In this document: positions 26,501-38,165 of the stretch, piece by piece
Layout of the letters: each line of letters begins with the position of its first letter
How positions within the stretch are numbered: position 1 is the stretch's first letter
Translations under genes and position numbers: made by a program
The notes under the pieces: generated by a model
What the model saw: only the letters and a program-made list of their open reading frames with translations
Told to the model about the DNA's origin: nothing
Database searches by the model: none
Source: Loxodes magnus
Lineage: Eukaryota > Ciliophora > Karyorelictea > Loxodida > Loxodidae
Direction of reading: 5' to 3'
Length of the DNA: 64,000 nucleotides
Assembly (NCBI GenBank): GCA_946699065.1
Contig: CAMPDV010002347.1
Coordinates: forward strand, 1-64,000

Positions 26501-28149
26501 TTTAACTACACAACTATCTCTACCTCACTTAGTTATTTTACTAAGATTATAAGGGAGATTCTTTAATCAAGATTGGAATTCTTAATACTTATTTTTATTT
26601 TGGTATAGAAGTTAGAAAAAGGGAGAACTATCCAATATTCTCATTAAACCCTTCAAGTTATCTGGAAGTTAAAAATGAAATAAAATGTTCTAGTTCTTCT
26701 TTTTTCCTTTCCTCTTGCAACTCTAATTTAAATAAATCTAATTAATACTATAATTTCCCCTAACTATCACTCTTTTGCTGTTCTTTTATTAAGCTTAAAT
26801 AAAATATTTAAGAATATAAATTAAATTAAGGATAGTAGCATAAAGCTTCTATTAATAGATAAATTAAGAGTAAAGCAGGGAAAACAAATAATCAGTAAAC
26901 TATAAAAGGTAAATATTTTCTCTAGCTTTTATTAATTTTAAATCAAAACGCTAAAATTACAAGCTTTTATGTATTGCTATAATGAGAAAAAAAGGAATTC
27001 AAGAAGTAAAAGAGAAAAGATTAGATGAACTTTATTGTTATTGAATAGCTTTATATCCATTAGAAGAGAAACTAAAATATAGAGAGAACTTATAGCCTAA
27101 TTTAGTTATAGTTTGCTTATCTAAAGATAAGCTTCTTAGATTATGATTTCTTTCTTTATTATACCCTTAAAGATTCTATTGGAATATTCTTTATAATATC
27201 GATTCTTTGGCTATTTAATTGATCGACTAACAAAAATAAATAATTTGCTTTAAGAAAAAGAGAGATCTCTTATATAGAAATTTTTAGTATCTAGGCTGAT
27301 AAAATCTGGAGTGTATATTTATCTAAAAAGGTTAAATACTTGATGTTTCGAATGATATTAATATAGAAAAAAGAGAAGTTTTAAGATAAACTTAGCATTG
27401 AATAAAAATATTACAGTTAAAAGGTTAGAAGTTGGTAACTTTAAATAATAAGCTTAGATAAGTAATTAGACTGAAATTTAGATTAATAAAAGAAAAATAA
27501 AAGAGATACATTTGAAAAGGAAACTTCGATACGTCTAAGATACATATTTTTAATTTTCTAACCAAGCTTTTTCTCTCTTTAGCTTGTTTGATATACTTCA
27601 CTAACTTTTTTAGCTTATATAATATAGAAGGCTAGAATTTAAGATTAAAGAAATTTAAAATTTCTATCTTTGAACCTTCTTTAGAACAATTTAGTGTCAC
27701 ACTTAAGATTGAAAATATAGTAAAGTGGAAGAGATAGTAGGTTCACTTTTTAAAGGAAGTTTAGGAAAGCTAAATTAATAAAAATAGGTATTAACTAAAA
27801 TTTGGCAAGATCTATTTATTAGATTAAATATAGCAATAAGAAGGATCTAAAAAGAATAAAGTTAGAAGTAAAAACGATAATATCTTCAAGCATTGCTTAA
27901 CTTTCAAAGGAGTTCATGTAGGACTTTAATATCAAATCACTTAATGATATAAGAATTTCTTGCTAAAAGAAAAAACATTTATTAATTAAGGAAGAGCAAA
28001 TAGTAGATAGCTATTTAAAAATAAACTTTATATAACTGAAACGATAAATCCCTTATTTTCTTAGTCATTCTAAATAAAATATCTATCGAAGATGTGAATG
28101 TAAATGGATACAGTATTTTTCTTAAGGTTATAAACGTTCTTTTAAGCTC
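26501..28149. other. AT-rich stretch without a recognisable gene
   Basis: I could not fix any convincing frame, RNA gene or repeat here. Because all codons can be sense in this genome, absence of stops is not evidence of coding, so a decayed gene cannot be excluded. Confidence 0.4.
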
Positions 28150-28330
28150 ATTTATTTAATTAAAACTTTTATAAATCATGGCTAAGTGAGAATTTATATA
28201 GTGGCCTTTGCTTTTTTTACATCTTGATAATCCTTTGATGCAAAAAATTTAACTTTTTATCTCTTAAATTTCCTTTTTATTTAAGAAAAGTATATCTACT
28301 ATTTTCCTTTCAATTATAAGACTTCTAAAC
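28150..28330. repeat. shared upstream flank of receptor genes, copy 2
   Basis: Diverged direct copy of 13535-13735 (shared words include ACTTTTATAAATC and TTCCTTTTTATTTAAG-like blocks). It is placed ~1.3 kb upstream of the receptor gene at 29618. Confidence 0.75.
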
Positions 28331-29564
28331 TTAGAAAATAGTAAAAGAAAATAATAGAAAATATAATACAATTACAGTATAAAAAATAAAATACAACAAA
28401 TAAGAAGGCGAATAAACATCTTGAAAGCAATCAATTTCTTCTGATAGAAGAAAATAGTCTAAGCTGTAGTTTGTTGAATGATACTTAGATTTAATACTCC
28501 GTTTTTTAAAATAGGGTGGAGAGTTATAATTATAACCTTTAGATGCTTGAATATTCAAATATTTCATTTCTTTCGGTTTCTATGTTTTCGCATTTAATAA
28601 GAGAGTTTATTAAATCATCAAACCTAAATCATTACGTACTATCAGATTTAGTTTTATCTAAGAGATTTTAATATATTCGCTAAGGGAAAATATCTCAATT
28701 CAATCTAAAATTATTAGAAGATAAACCTACTAGTATCATTAACAGAAGAAGCTTCCAAAAAATCATCTAGAATAATCAATAAAAAACTAGCTTTTGAGTT
28801 ATTATTAGCAAGTTAAAATTGTTTATAGAGAAAGATATCTTCTCATTATAAATTCTAAGCATTTGAAAATAATAAATGCATAAAAGAAAGAAAATAAACA
28901 AAAAAGAATCTGAATATACAAAATTAAAAAAAGTTGGCTATGTAAAAATAAATAGATATAATCATAATTAGTCACATCAAAACATCTCTACAAGACTATT
29001 GCTAAAATAATCAAATTTAAAAATGCAAAATGTCTTTAACTTAACACAATTAACTTTCTCAAAAAACAGAGAAAAGAGAAATGATAATTATTAGAATAAA
29101 AACTAGATATACTTTAAATATAATTTTATATTTTTTAATTAATAATTTTCATAAATGAACCTAGGAGTTTTAACACCTAAAATTCTATCTGGAGTCTTTT
29201 GCTTATAAGTCATAAACTCTTTAAGATTATTGGGATTTAATTTTTTAAATAGCTAATAGAATTGTGTTTTACCAGGAAAAGCTCTCATCAACCACTTTAA
29301 TTTTTCATAGAAAGCATCGCAATTAATTCCATATATTTCTTGAATAAACGAATTCTTCTCTTCATTTGATATACCTTTAATTTAACTTTATAAAATTGTA
29401 ACTGATTTAACGGAAAAAAATTAAAAAAACAAATCTTTCCTTTTAGCGACTTATATATGTTAAAGAGAAAAGAAACAAATTTAAGAAAATATATATTCAA
29501 ATAAATTTAGATTTATTTATAAAATTCCTTTGTAAAAATGTAGATTCAACAGTACTATGGGAAT
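28331..29564. other. upstream region of receptor gene 2
   Basis: No secure gene. Two short frames that are stop-free in the standard code on the minus strand (28331-28567 and 29297-29500) have equally plausible plus-strand readings, so neither is called. The last ~150 bases (AAGAAAATATATATTCAAATAAATTT and on) are shared with the region just upstream of the pseudogene at 13910 and probably include the receptor promoter. Confidence 0.4.
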
Positions 29565-29617
29565 TTCCTTTAATTATTTTCATTTATTTCTAAATAATTA
29601 ACTAACGTATTTTAAAA

Positions 29618-32600
29618 ATGCAGGTGATTCTAGTGATCTTAATATATCTCTAAAAAATAAATTCTTAATATTAATAACTTATTAATTAGACTACTCCTCA
29701 TTCTTTCACTGGTTCTGAGGTTACTGTCACATTTGCAGAGTTTTCTTATGATCATAGTGTTGATTCATTAACTTCATGAGCTTTAACTGGCTGATTAAAA
29801 ATTACAAATTGCGATGGTTCATATAATAGTATTATAGAGTTTTAGACGGGAGATATCAAAATGGTTTTTTGAGCATAATCATTTCCAACAAATAATGCTA
29901 TTACTTGGGATTTACCAGGCTCAATGATTTATTATTCTGATATAAACAATGATTTTGGATGCATTGGTTGATACTTCCAACTTATTCAAATGACTAATTA
30001 GCCGAGCTTATCATGATGTAGTAGTATACAATTCTATTAATAGACCACTTTCTACTGTGCAACAGCAACTTAACTTTCAGGTTGAATTTACTTAAATTCT
30101 TCGTCTATCATGAAAATTGGAAACGGAGATAAATGAGTTGGATATCCTTTTATCGGATAAATGTTAGATTTAAGATTTTGGGGATATAATAAATGATTTA
30201 CTAATTAAGAATTTAGTAATCTTGCTTAATAAAATCTCTGTGCTTTAGGCTGCTCAGCAGGTTATTGTACTAGTCCTTTATTAGATTCATGCATTAATGA
30301 TTGTGATCCTAATTGCTAAGCTTGCTAGAGCGCTGGACCAAATAATTGCTGAACTTGTAGAGCAAATTAATATTTAGATACTAATGATTATACTTGCAGA
30401 TGTAACTCTGATTCTTGAAGTACAAATTCTAATCCCTTTACATGCTAGTAGTGTTAAGAAACTATGACTTACTGCTAAACTTGCACTGATGGATAAACTT
30501 GTTTATCCTGTTAATCGCCTTATTATCTTAGATTAGATGGAACTTGCTAAACTGATTGTTCTTCAAGTCAACAAGACAAGGACGGAAATTATAAGTGCGA
30601 ACTATGTAATAAAGTACTTCCTAACTGTCTTTATTGTAATTAAGCTGGAACAATATGCACAAAATGTGATACAGGATATTTCCTTTCGATCAATACTTGT
30701 TTCTTATGTTCTAGTTAACTTAATGATTGTGCAACTTGTTCTGGTCAACTAACTTGCACTTAGTGTTCAACTAAATACCTTCATTCCGGTTAATGCTAAG
30801 ATTCTTGTCCCTCTACTTAGTAAGATAAGAACGGAGATAGAATTTGTGATGCATGTTCCTTAGACTTACCGTATTGCTAAGAATGTTCTTTGGATGGTTT
30901 GCAATGCATTAAATGTAATGATGAGTTTTACATAGGAAATGATTTTTAATGTCATTAGTGTTTAGACATTAATTGTAAAACTTGCTTAAACTAAGGAACT
31001 GTTTGCAGTGAGTGTTTCAATCAGTGAAAACTAGAAAAATAAATAAGCAAATGCTCTAGTAACTGTCCAAACACAGAGTAAGACAAAGATGGGGATAGAA
31101 TGTGCGAACTATGTAGTGCTATCTTAAGCAATTGTAATGAATGCACTGAAGACGGAAGCAAATGTACAAAATGTGATTAACAATATGCGCTCGAATAAGA
31201 TGGGCTGTGCTATCTTTGCAGCTCTATTGAGACAAATTGTACAAAATGCTCAGACAATCAGACATGCATTGAATGTAGCGATCCTTTAAAGCTTACATAA
31301 AACTAATGCCTTCCTAATTGTCCAAGTACAGAGTAAGACAAAGATGGGAATAGAATATGCGAACTATGTAGTGCTGTATTAAGTAATTGTAGTGAATGCA
31401 TTGAAGACGGTAGCAAATGTACAAAATGTGATTAACAATATGCGCTTGAATAAGATGGGTTGTGCTATCCTTCATTAGATTGTACTGAAGGTTATTAGTA
31501 AAAGGGAGATATATGCGTTTCATAAGATTAATAAAATTCAACTGCTGATGAAAAATCTGATTAGAAGAACTCTTAAGGATCTTAAAGCTTTGATACAACC
31601 TTACTTGAAGAAAATATTATTGATGTTTAGCAAAACTTAGCGATTTAGTAGCAAATCATATTTACAGCTATGGCAGTAATTACAAGTGCAATTTCTTAAA
31701 ACCCTTTATCCTTCTGAACGCTTCTCAGTATATTATGCAAATAATAAATGATCATGTTAAACTCTTTTATTAACGTTAAGCGTCCTGATAACTTAAATTC
31801 ATATTATTACTAAAACTTCGATAATTTCTTGCCTTTCGGAATAAATATACAATTATTAGAATCTTGGGATATCATGGAAATGCATGAATATAACTTAAGA
31901 CTGATTGGTTATAATAGTTACGCTTTCATAATTAACTCCCTTTATCCCTTTATCTTACTGCTTACAAGTTTACTCATTGATCAGCTTTTCTTACTTCTAA
32001 ACAGAAATAATAAAATAAGGTTTGCCACAATGAAGCTTCTTAAAATAACTCACTATACTTTCTTTCTGTCTTTCTACTAAACTTAGAGCTTATAAGTTTT
32101 CCTAGCTACCTTCATAAACATCTATAATTTATCCTTTGAAAATGGCGGAGAAATAGCTAACTCTTTGGCTGCTCTTATTTCATTGGTAATAATTCTATTT
32201 AGATATTTGGATTAGCTTTTATATTAAATTCCTTTAGACTCATTTTTAATTATTAAAAGAAGGTTTCCAGTTAAAGCCAAGAAGAAACAAGCGATAAGTG
32301 GAAAGTTTTTGGTTTTAAATATAGTATTTTTCTAAAAGATATGAAGCAAGGGATTAGTCAATTTTATTTCCCTTTATTCATATGTAGAAGATTTTTTATT
32401 GCTCTCTTCCTTATAGTACTCATCGAATATCCTAAAGCTTAAATAGCTTTAATCTCTTTGTTGAGTTGTGCTTGGTCTGCTTTCATAATTATAATAAGAC
32501 CCTACAAAAGCAAGCTCGCTAACATATCCGAAGCAAGTGCAGAAGTCTTATTCTTGATGATCTACCTCACAAACTTTTATTTTATTACTTTTGAAGAAAA

Positions 32601-33363
32601 TGAAGATCTGACTGACTCAGCTTCAGATTTAGGATTAGCTATTATGCTAATATCTACTATTTTTACTCTAATAGGAGTAGTGATTATTGCTATAAGCGCA
32701 GGATGCGATTTGCATAGAAAATGGAAAAATTGTAAAGCTAAAGTTCAAAACATGTCAGAGCAACCAGTTGAAAAAGTAAAGCTAAGCTAGGTAGAAAAAA
32801 ATGCTGTGTCCTTATAGACTTCTGAGAGATTATTTCAATCAAGGAGTTAAAATGACCAAAGCTAAATGTTAAGTAATCTTAAACTTAAAGATTTGGATGA
32901 AACAAGCTTTCAAGAAAAGAAGGAAGCAATAGAATTAAAGGTGAAGAACTAACTTTGATATTTACATCTTAACCTTGATAATTTAAATTTAAGCCTTTTA
33001 AATTAAATAAATCACTTATCTATTTCAACTAATTACTAAGAACCTTTTTAAACCTAAAGATAACTTAGTAAATATAAGCCTAGAGTATCTTCTTTAAAGT
33101 AGAGATTAGAAATAGAGAAATAACTACGAGAAAATCAACTAATAAGTCACTTCATACTTACATTTAAAGGAGCGAATGAAACATAATATTAAGAAAGTAG
33201 AATAACAGGAGAATTAATACAATGCTGTAGATTTATATTCGCCGTATATTATACTGCAGGCATTCTTTAACACTTTCAACCAAAAATCAGAAAAATAGTC
33301 AAACATTACTTTGAAAGTTTAGTGCATCCAAGCCATTTTTAAATAACACAGTTTTTTCATTGA
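29618..33363 (+). CDS. receptor-like surface protein 2: signal peptide, LamG-like, Cys-rich modules, multipass membrane
   Basis: ATG 29618. The signal peptide, LamG-like domain (residues ~35-215) and cysteine-rich region (~210-634) are nearly identical to receptor gene 1. The cysteine region carries an extra module made by a local duplication (31074-31470). After about residue 640 the protein is only distantly related, yet has the same plan: several hydrophobic segments (FIINSLYPFILLLTSLLID, FPLFICRRFFIALFLIVLIE, LGLAIMLISTIFTLIGVVII) and the conserved RPYKSKLAN, where gene 1 has KPFESKLLN. A 17-nt intron at 32186-32202 matches the gene 1 intron position. The tail is hydrophilic. The end is set at in-frame TGA 33361-33363; an earlier TGA at about 32958 could also be the stop. 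Probably a plasma-membrane recognition or sensory receptor. Confidence 0.85.
31074..31470 (+). repeat. duplicated cysteine module in receptor gene 2
   Basis: The ~145-bp block at about 31074-31218 recurs at about 31327-31470 with few changes. Each copy encodes the module around ICELCSAVLSNCSEC and SKCTKCDQQYALEQDGLCY. Receptor gene 1 has only one copy. The second copy begins exactly where the near-identity with gene 1 ends (about 31316), so module duplication and the conversion boundary coincide. Confidence 0.85.
32186..32202 (+). other. 17-nt intron in receptor gene 2
   Basis: Starts GTAATAATTC and ends TTTAG. Splicing joins LAALISL to IFGLAFILNSFRLIF and leads into the frame of RRFFIALFLIVLIE and CAWSAFIIIIRPYKS. 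It lies at the same residue as the 23-nt intron of receptor gene 1. Confidence 0.85.
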
Positions 33364-34860
33364 TAAGGATAATTAAATTAAGAGAAGATTGAAAACCTAA
33401 CGAATCTTCTGGATTTAATACTAAAAGACAGTATAGGGAGATAACTGAAGTTCTGTATTTTTAGCTTTTAAGATGTATCTTTAAGTCTTAGAGTCTATTC
33501 TGAATATTAGAACGATAAAGTTAAAACAGCAAGTTTTAAGCAATTAAAAAGAGACCATTTATCAATTCAAGTTCGAAGTTATTAAGATGATATAATTTTA
33601 TATGCCACCTAGTAAAGAATTAGGAGTATTTCGTCATAAAAAAGAGATAAAAAGGATTAAAAGTATTAAAGCAATTGAAATACAGCACACATGCAAATTT
33701 ATAGTCATTAACAAGAAAAGTTTAGCTTACAATAGTTGGTGCTAAAGCTAAAATGCTAGGCTCCTTAAGGTTTTTAAATGAACTATTTTTTATAGAGATT
33801 TATCTAAAGGATTAGGCAACTTGGATATAAAAATACTACATACAAAAGCAAGGATTTTGACAAGCCTGTACTAATTAAATTTGAGAGGAAGGATATATAG
33901 GGTAATAGGGAAGTAACGTGAAAATATTTTTCTCTGATGATGTAGAGAGCTCAAAAAAATATTTCAAAGTGCTCTTAATTTCTGTTGTGATGGAATTTTT
34001 GCTTAATGAAGATCTAAAATTAGAAAATCCATATTTAATATTCTCTTTAAACTAGTTGAGCTAAATAGAAGCCTTACGAGGATTTTAAGAATTATACCAA
34101 AATATTATCATCAATCCCTCAAAACATGCTTCAGAGGCATTTCATAACTTGATCGCTTTTATGATTTTTCATTGTTGGCTTGTAAAGCTGGTAGCTATGA
34201 ATAATTGAAAATATTTCATAGCTTCTTTATTAAACAAGAAGAACAATAACTTCTCTCAGTTTGGATTCGATACAAGAAACTCAAGATCAACTATTCAGCT
34301 AAAGGAGGAATCAAGCAAAAAGAATGCAGAAAGGTAGTTAGCATATTTAAGGTGATTCAGAAATGGCTAACATTACTATATTTATTCAAAACCAATTGAT
34401 CCAATAAATTTTATTTCTATTACTGTATTAAAGCTGAGTGTATTTGCCTTTCTTCGAATTAAATATCACTATTACTATAGCAAAGGATTCTTATAAGATT
34501 AGCTTATAATTCTAGTTAATTTGAAATGCTTTGCAAATCGATATATTTGGTTAAGCTATACCAAATTCTTAAACTAAGATGTTTGATGTCTTAGTAATAA
34601 TTTAAAGTGACCCACTTATTGAGATCACTTATAAAAGAATAAGATTAATCAAAAGCCTGTATTGAAAAGGCAATAAATTAAACTTTTAGGGCTAAAGAAG
34701 CAGCGAGTAGTAAGCTTAAAGAGACTTTATCAGCATTATTACAAATAGACAAATTTTTAGATTTTACTTCTGTGCTACATGAAGATCTTGAATATGGAAC
34801 TATGTTGCCATTTATAGCTACTCTATTTAATTTGTGTAATTTCTTGTTTAAATAATTTTC
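33364..34860 (+). pseudogene. coding remnant downstream of receptor gene 2
   Basis: Several clearly protein-like stretches occur on the plus strand in shifting frames: GVFRHKKEIKRIKSIKAIEI (about 33630), FDKPVLIKFERKDI (about 33855), LLNEDLKLENPYLIFSLNQL (about 34010), then ASEAFHNLIAFMIFHCW (about 34130) and FLDFTSVLHEDLEYGTMLPF (about 34757). The shifts suggest a decayed cytoplasmic region or a dead neighbouring gene. It occupies the place of the similar tail after receptor gene 1 (23213-24560). Family not recognised. Confidence 0.5.
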
Positions 34861-35079
34861 AAGCTTCTTGTTGCGTTGCTAAGAATAAATTAAATTAAAT
34901 TAAATTAATGAAGAAATCTCTAAAAAGAACAAGATACTTCTAAGGAAGAAAATTCTGAGAATAGGAAGTAATAAAACTTATTTCTTTAATACAATCTCAT
35001 CTGAAGAAAATTTAATCATTCGTAGAAATGCTTTTAATCTAGGCGTAAGGCAAATTTAAAGCGGGTTCTATTTCTGCTC

Positions 35080-35960
35080 GTTTTTCTCTTCTATTCCATT
35101 ATCCTATAGAACGCTACTCAGTATACTATGCTAATAAAACAAAAAAAGTTAAACAATAAATGAGCATACTTAATCTTTCATTAATACAAAACTCCCAGCA
35201 ACTTAAGCAATTGTTATTATCAAAACTTTGATAATTTACTTTCCTTAAGAATAAATCTAAATCAATAAGCTAAGTCTCGCCACTAAAAAAGTTTCTTAAA
35301 TCAACTCACTGCAATTTTAATCTGTCTTTCTACTAAACTTAGAGTTTATAAATTTTCCTTCAAACGTTCTTAAACATCTAAAGCATATTGTTTTCACACA
35401 GAGACGAAATAGTAAACTCTTTGGTGTCTCTAGTTACACTAATAATTATTTATCTCCGATATTATAAAAGCTTTTGATATATAATATATTTAGATTATCT
35501 TTAAATGCAAGAAGATAGTTAAATCCTATAGTCAAAAATAGCTTGTTGAAGATGCTTCAAGTTTAAACAAAGTGAAATTATGAAGGATATTAAGGAAGAT
35601 AGAGCTATTATTATTTCTCTTTGCTTTATTTCTTATCGTTTTATGGAATATCATAAAGCTAGTTTTTTCATTTGATTGATCATTTTTATAGTTATAACAA
35701 AGCCTAACAAAAGCAGAAGTAAGAGTGGCACTTTTGTTTCTTTTAATAATTCAGCTTCAGATTTAGAGCTTAGTACTACAGTATTTCTTCTTTATCTACA
35801 CTTTGGAGTAGTAATAATTAATAGATGTGGAAACTAGTTTATATGAAAAAGAATCATAAAAAAGCAATCAAAATTTTCTATCGAAATAGAGCGATATAAA
35901 TATAAACTAAGCAGTAGGTATTTTATTCGCTTACCAATCAACTGAGAGATTATTCATTGT
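35080..35960 (+). pseudogene. decayed extra copy of receptor membrane module
   Basis: The nucleotide sequence aligns with 31700-32870 of receptor gene 2: ACGCTACTCAGTATACTATGC matches its ACGCTTCTCAGTATATTATGC, and counterparts of the NFDNF, SFYQTQSL and SASDL regions follow. Large and small deletions disrupt it. Parallel to 24650-25290 after receptor gene 1. Confidence 0.75.
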
Positions 35961-36618
35961 AAGAAGTTAAACTTTATAAGCTAAAAACTTAAGTTAAATA
36001 AAGTTAGCAGATTTAGATGATTCAAGATCTCTTGAAAAATAGGAAAATGAAAAGTTTAAAATAAAAAGCAAAAATAACTAATAATTCTTAAATAAGTTAT
36101 TTTCAAATATTTGTAAACAAATATCTTATCTTGGCTTAACTAGAGAAGAAGTTATCTAGATATATCAATCTCATAAGGCAATAAGTATTATTATGTGAAT
36201 ATTCGATATTTATTCTTTTTGTCATTAAAGGTTTCTCATAAAAAATGTGGATGTTTTAATAGTGTATAAATAAGAAGATATATATCGGACGTTTTATCAA
36301 TTCTATAGCAGAACTTATATGAATCATGAAGATTAATTGATAATTTGGAGAAAGAAAGATGATATTCCAATGTATCTAGCCAAGAGAGGCAAACTATAAG
36401 GAAAATAAAATTTATTCCATCTGGTTAAATAACTTAAAAGATCATTTTGCAACTAATTTCTTATTAACTCTTTTAATATTTAGCTTTATCTTAGAAATTA
36501 ATAAATTCAATAACTTCTTCAAGTTTCAATCCCATTTATTAGAACTTAGAAAAGCATTTCTATTATGAGTATGTATCTGCTTTAAATGCAAAATAATGAG
36601 TGAGATTTAAATGCAGTA

Positions 36619-36965
36619 TAAGCCAGATAAACATAATTGAAAAGATGCTGGGAGCTGAGAATGACTTTCGTGACTAAACTTTCTGGTGTTATGGCTAGGA
36701 ACAAGTTCCTTTCCTGTTGCTGAGAAAGTCCCTTGTCAGAGTCATTTTCTGAAGGGAACGCTGTCTTTGAGATTATCTGCTCTTGGTAGAGTCTTGAAAC
36801 CTGGCTGCTCATAGCGATGGAGCTCCCTAGCAGCTGTGCCTGGAGCACAACAGGATATCCCCGTTATTACATAAAAAGAGAGCGTCGGGTCGTGCAATCG
36901 GAAAGGAGTTTCCTGTCCAAAAACTTTTTTAGCTGAAATTGATTAATTAATAAGCCAGATAAACA
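36619..36965. mobile_element. insert bounded by perfect 15-bp direct repeats
   Basis: TAAGCCAGATAAACA occurs at 36619-36633 and again at 36951-36965, exactly flanking a 317-bp insert whose GC content is about twice that of the surroundings. A perfect 15-bp target-site duplication around a compact sequence is the signature of target-primed (LINE-mediated) retroposition. Collapsing the insert would give a continuous AT-rich flank. Confidence 0.75.
36640..36928 (+). ncRNA. candidate structured RNA, possibly a retroposed RNA gene
   Basis: This is a GC-rich island in an AT-rich genome, often a sign of a structural RNA. Visible hairpins include AGGAACAAGTTCCT, CTCTTGGTAGAG, GCTGCT paired with AGCAGC, and at the 3' end GGAAAGGAGTTTCC followed within ~10 bases by a T6 run, which would terminate Pol III. 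A longer helix pairs GAGAATGACT (about 36658) with AGTCATTTTC (about 36739). GAAAGTCCC near 36724 resembles the CR-I box of RNase P/MRP RNA, but I could not confirm a CR-V partner. Identity unproven. The minus-strand frame at 36582-36848 is not considered a gene. Confidence 0.4.
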
Positions 36966-37428
36966 CATTTTTATTTGTGTGAGTAAATCAACAGTTGGGG
37001 TTCAAGTCCTCATGGGCTCTTATATTTTAAACGAAATTCTATTTGAAAATGGCTTTAAAAAGAATTAGAAGCAAGAGAATGCATTTAGATTTGTGTAAAA
37101 AGATATTTGGAGAAAAATAAACATGTAGCACTAATTAAAGGAAAAGAATTAACTTATATAGAGTAAAATATTTTATACACTAATCAAACTCTTATTATAT
37201 ATCTGAATATAGATTTGCTTTATGTTGAAAATAGAGTGAAAATAGCTGCATATTGAAATATGAAATTTGAGGTATTTAGGCTAAAATAATATAAGAAGAA
37301 AAGTGACTAAGGATTATAACTACAAAACTTAATTTCTTAGTAAAAAAATTAATAATAAATAGGAGAATAAAGTCTTATTGCAAAATAATTTATCATCAAA
37401 TAAATCAATTAATTATTAATTTTTTTTT

Positions 37429-37938
37429 AAAACCGCCATAGTTGTTCGAAGGTGAACAACAAGGTCGTCTTCATCAGAGGTTAGGGAAGTTAAATACCCA
37501 TAATCGACTTTATGTCTTCCTCTGCTTTGGTTTGGCCTCGAGACATAAGATTCTTAGACCTTCGGCCCTGGCTTAGCTTGGATTTAATTCTGGAACGAAA
37601 AAGAAATAATATTATTGTGAGCTTCATCAGAGGTAGGGAATTTAAGTACCCATAATTGACACATGTCATCCTCTGCTTTGGTGATGCAATGAGACACAAT
37701 CCTGCCATGTCCTTGGACCTCCAGCAAGTATTAAAGATTACGAGTATTCTAAAATTATATCAGTATTGAACATTTTTATCAGTACTGAATAATTATACCA
37801 GTATTGAACAAGGTTTATCAGTATCTGATAATTTTATCAGTAACAAACATTCTTGTCAGTATGAAACATTTTTTTTAAAGAGCTGCGCACCAACGAGAGT
37901 GCTACACGCTCTATAATAAAATTTATTTATTTATTTAA
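37429..37938 (+). mobile_element. SINE-like element S, copy 1
   Basis: About 510 bp, GC-richer than its surroundings. It begins AAACCGCCATAGTTG, has an internal near-repeat (around GAAGTTAAATACCCATAAT and GAATTTAAGTACCCATAAT), a run of ~20-bp iterons (37757-37875), then GCGCACCAACGAGAGTGCTAC, and ends in a TTTA-type tail. A near-identical copy in opposite orientation lies at 41231-41752, also with the tail at its 3' end. Tail, length and target duplication (second copy) suggest a non-autonomous retroposon. A standard-code frame inside it (37490-37708) is not supported as a gene. Confidence 0.7.
37757..37875 (+). repeat. iterons inside element S
   Basis: Six degenerate ~19-21-bp units follow each other, with core ATCAGTATTGAACATTTT and variants (ATCAGTACTGAATAATT, CCAGTATTGAACAAGG, ATCAGTATCTGATAATT, ATCAGTAACAAACATTC, GTCAGTATGAAACATT). 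The same array appears inverted at 41309-41425 in copy 2. It may be a protein-binding array or a relic of tandem growth. Confidence 0.75.
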
Positions 37939-38165
37939 TTAATTGAAAAGAAGTAAAAGTTCGAAACAAATCTAAGGATTATTAAAGCAAAAATTAAAAT
38001 AATGAATATTTAAGAAATGAAAAGTAGAAAGGAAATAAGCATACAAACGAAACATCCTATATCAATTAATTAGATATAAATTAACTGAAATTTTATATAT
38101 AAAATTGAATCTTAAATAAAGCTATTTTTATGATTTTTTGATTTCGAAATTAATAAACTTGATAA

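Noticed and set aside
32458..32790. Separate 110-residue gene
   Set aside because: It is the last membrane part of receptor gene 2, brought in frame by the 17-nt intron at 32186-32202.
36582..36848. 88-residue minus-strand frame in the GC-rich insert
   Set aside because: It lies across the target duplication and the insert, has no family features, and the insert shows RNA-like hairpins instead.
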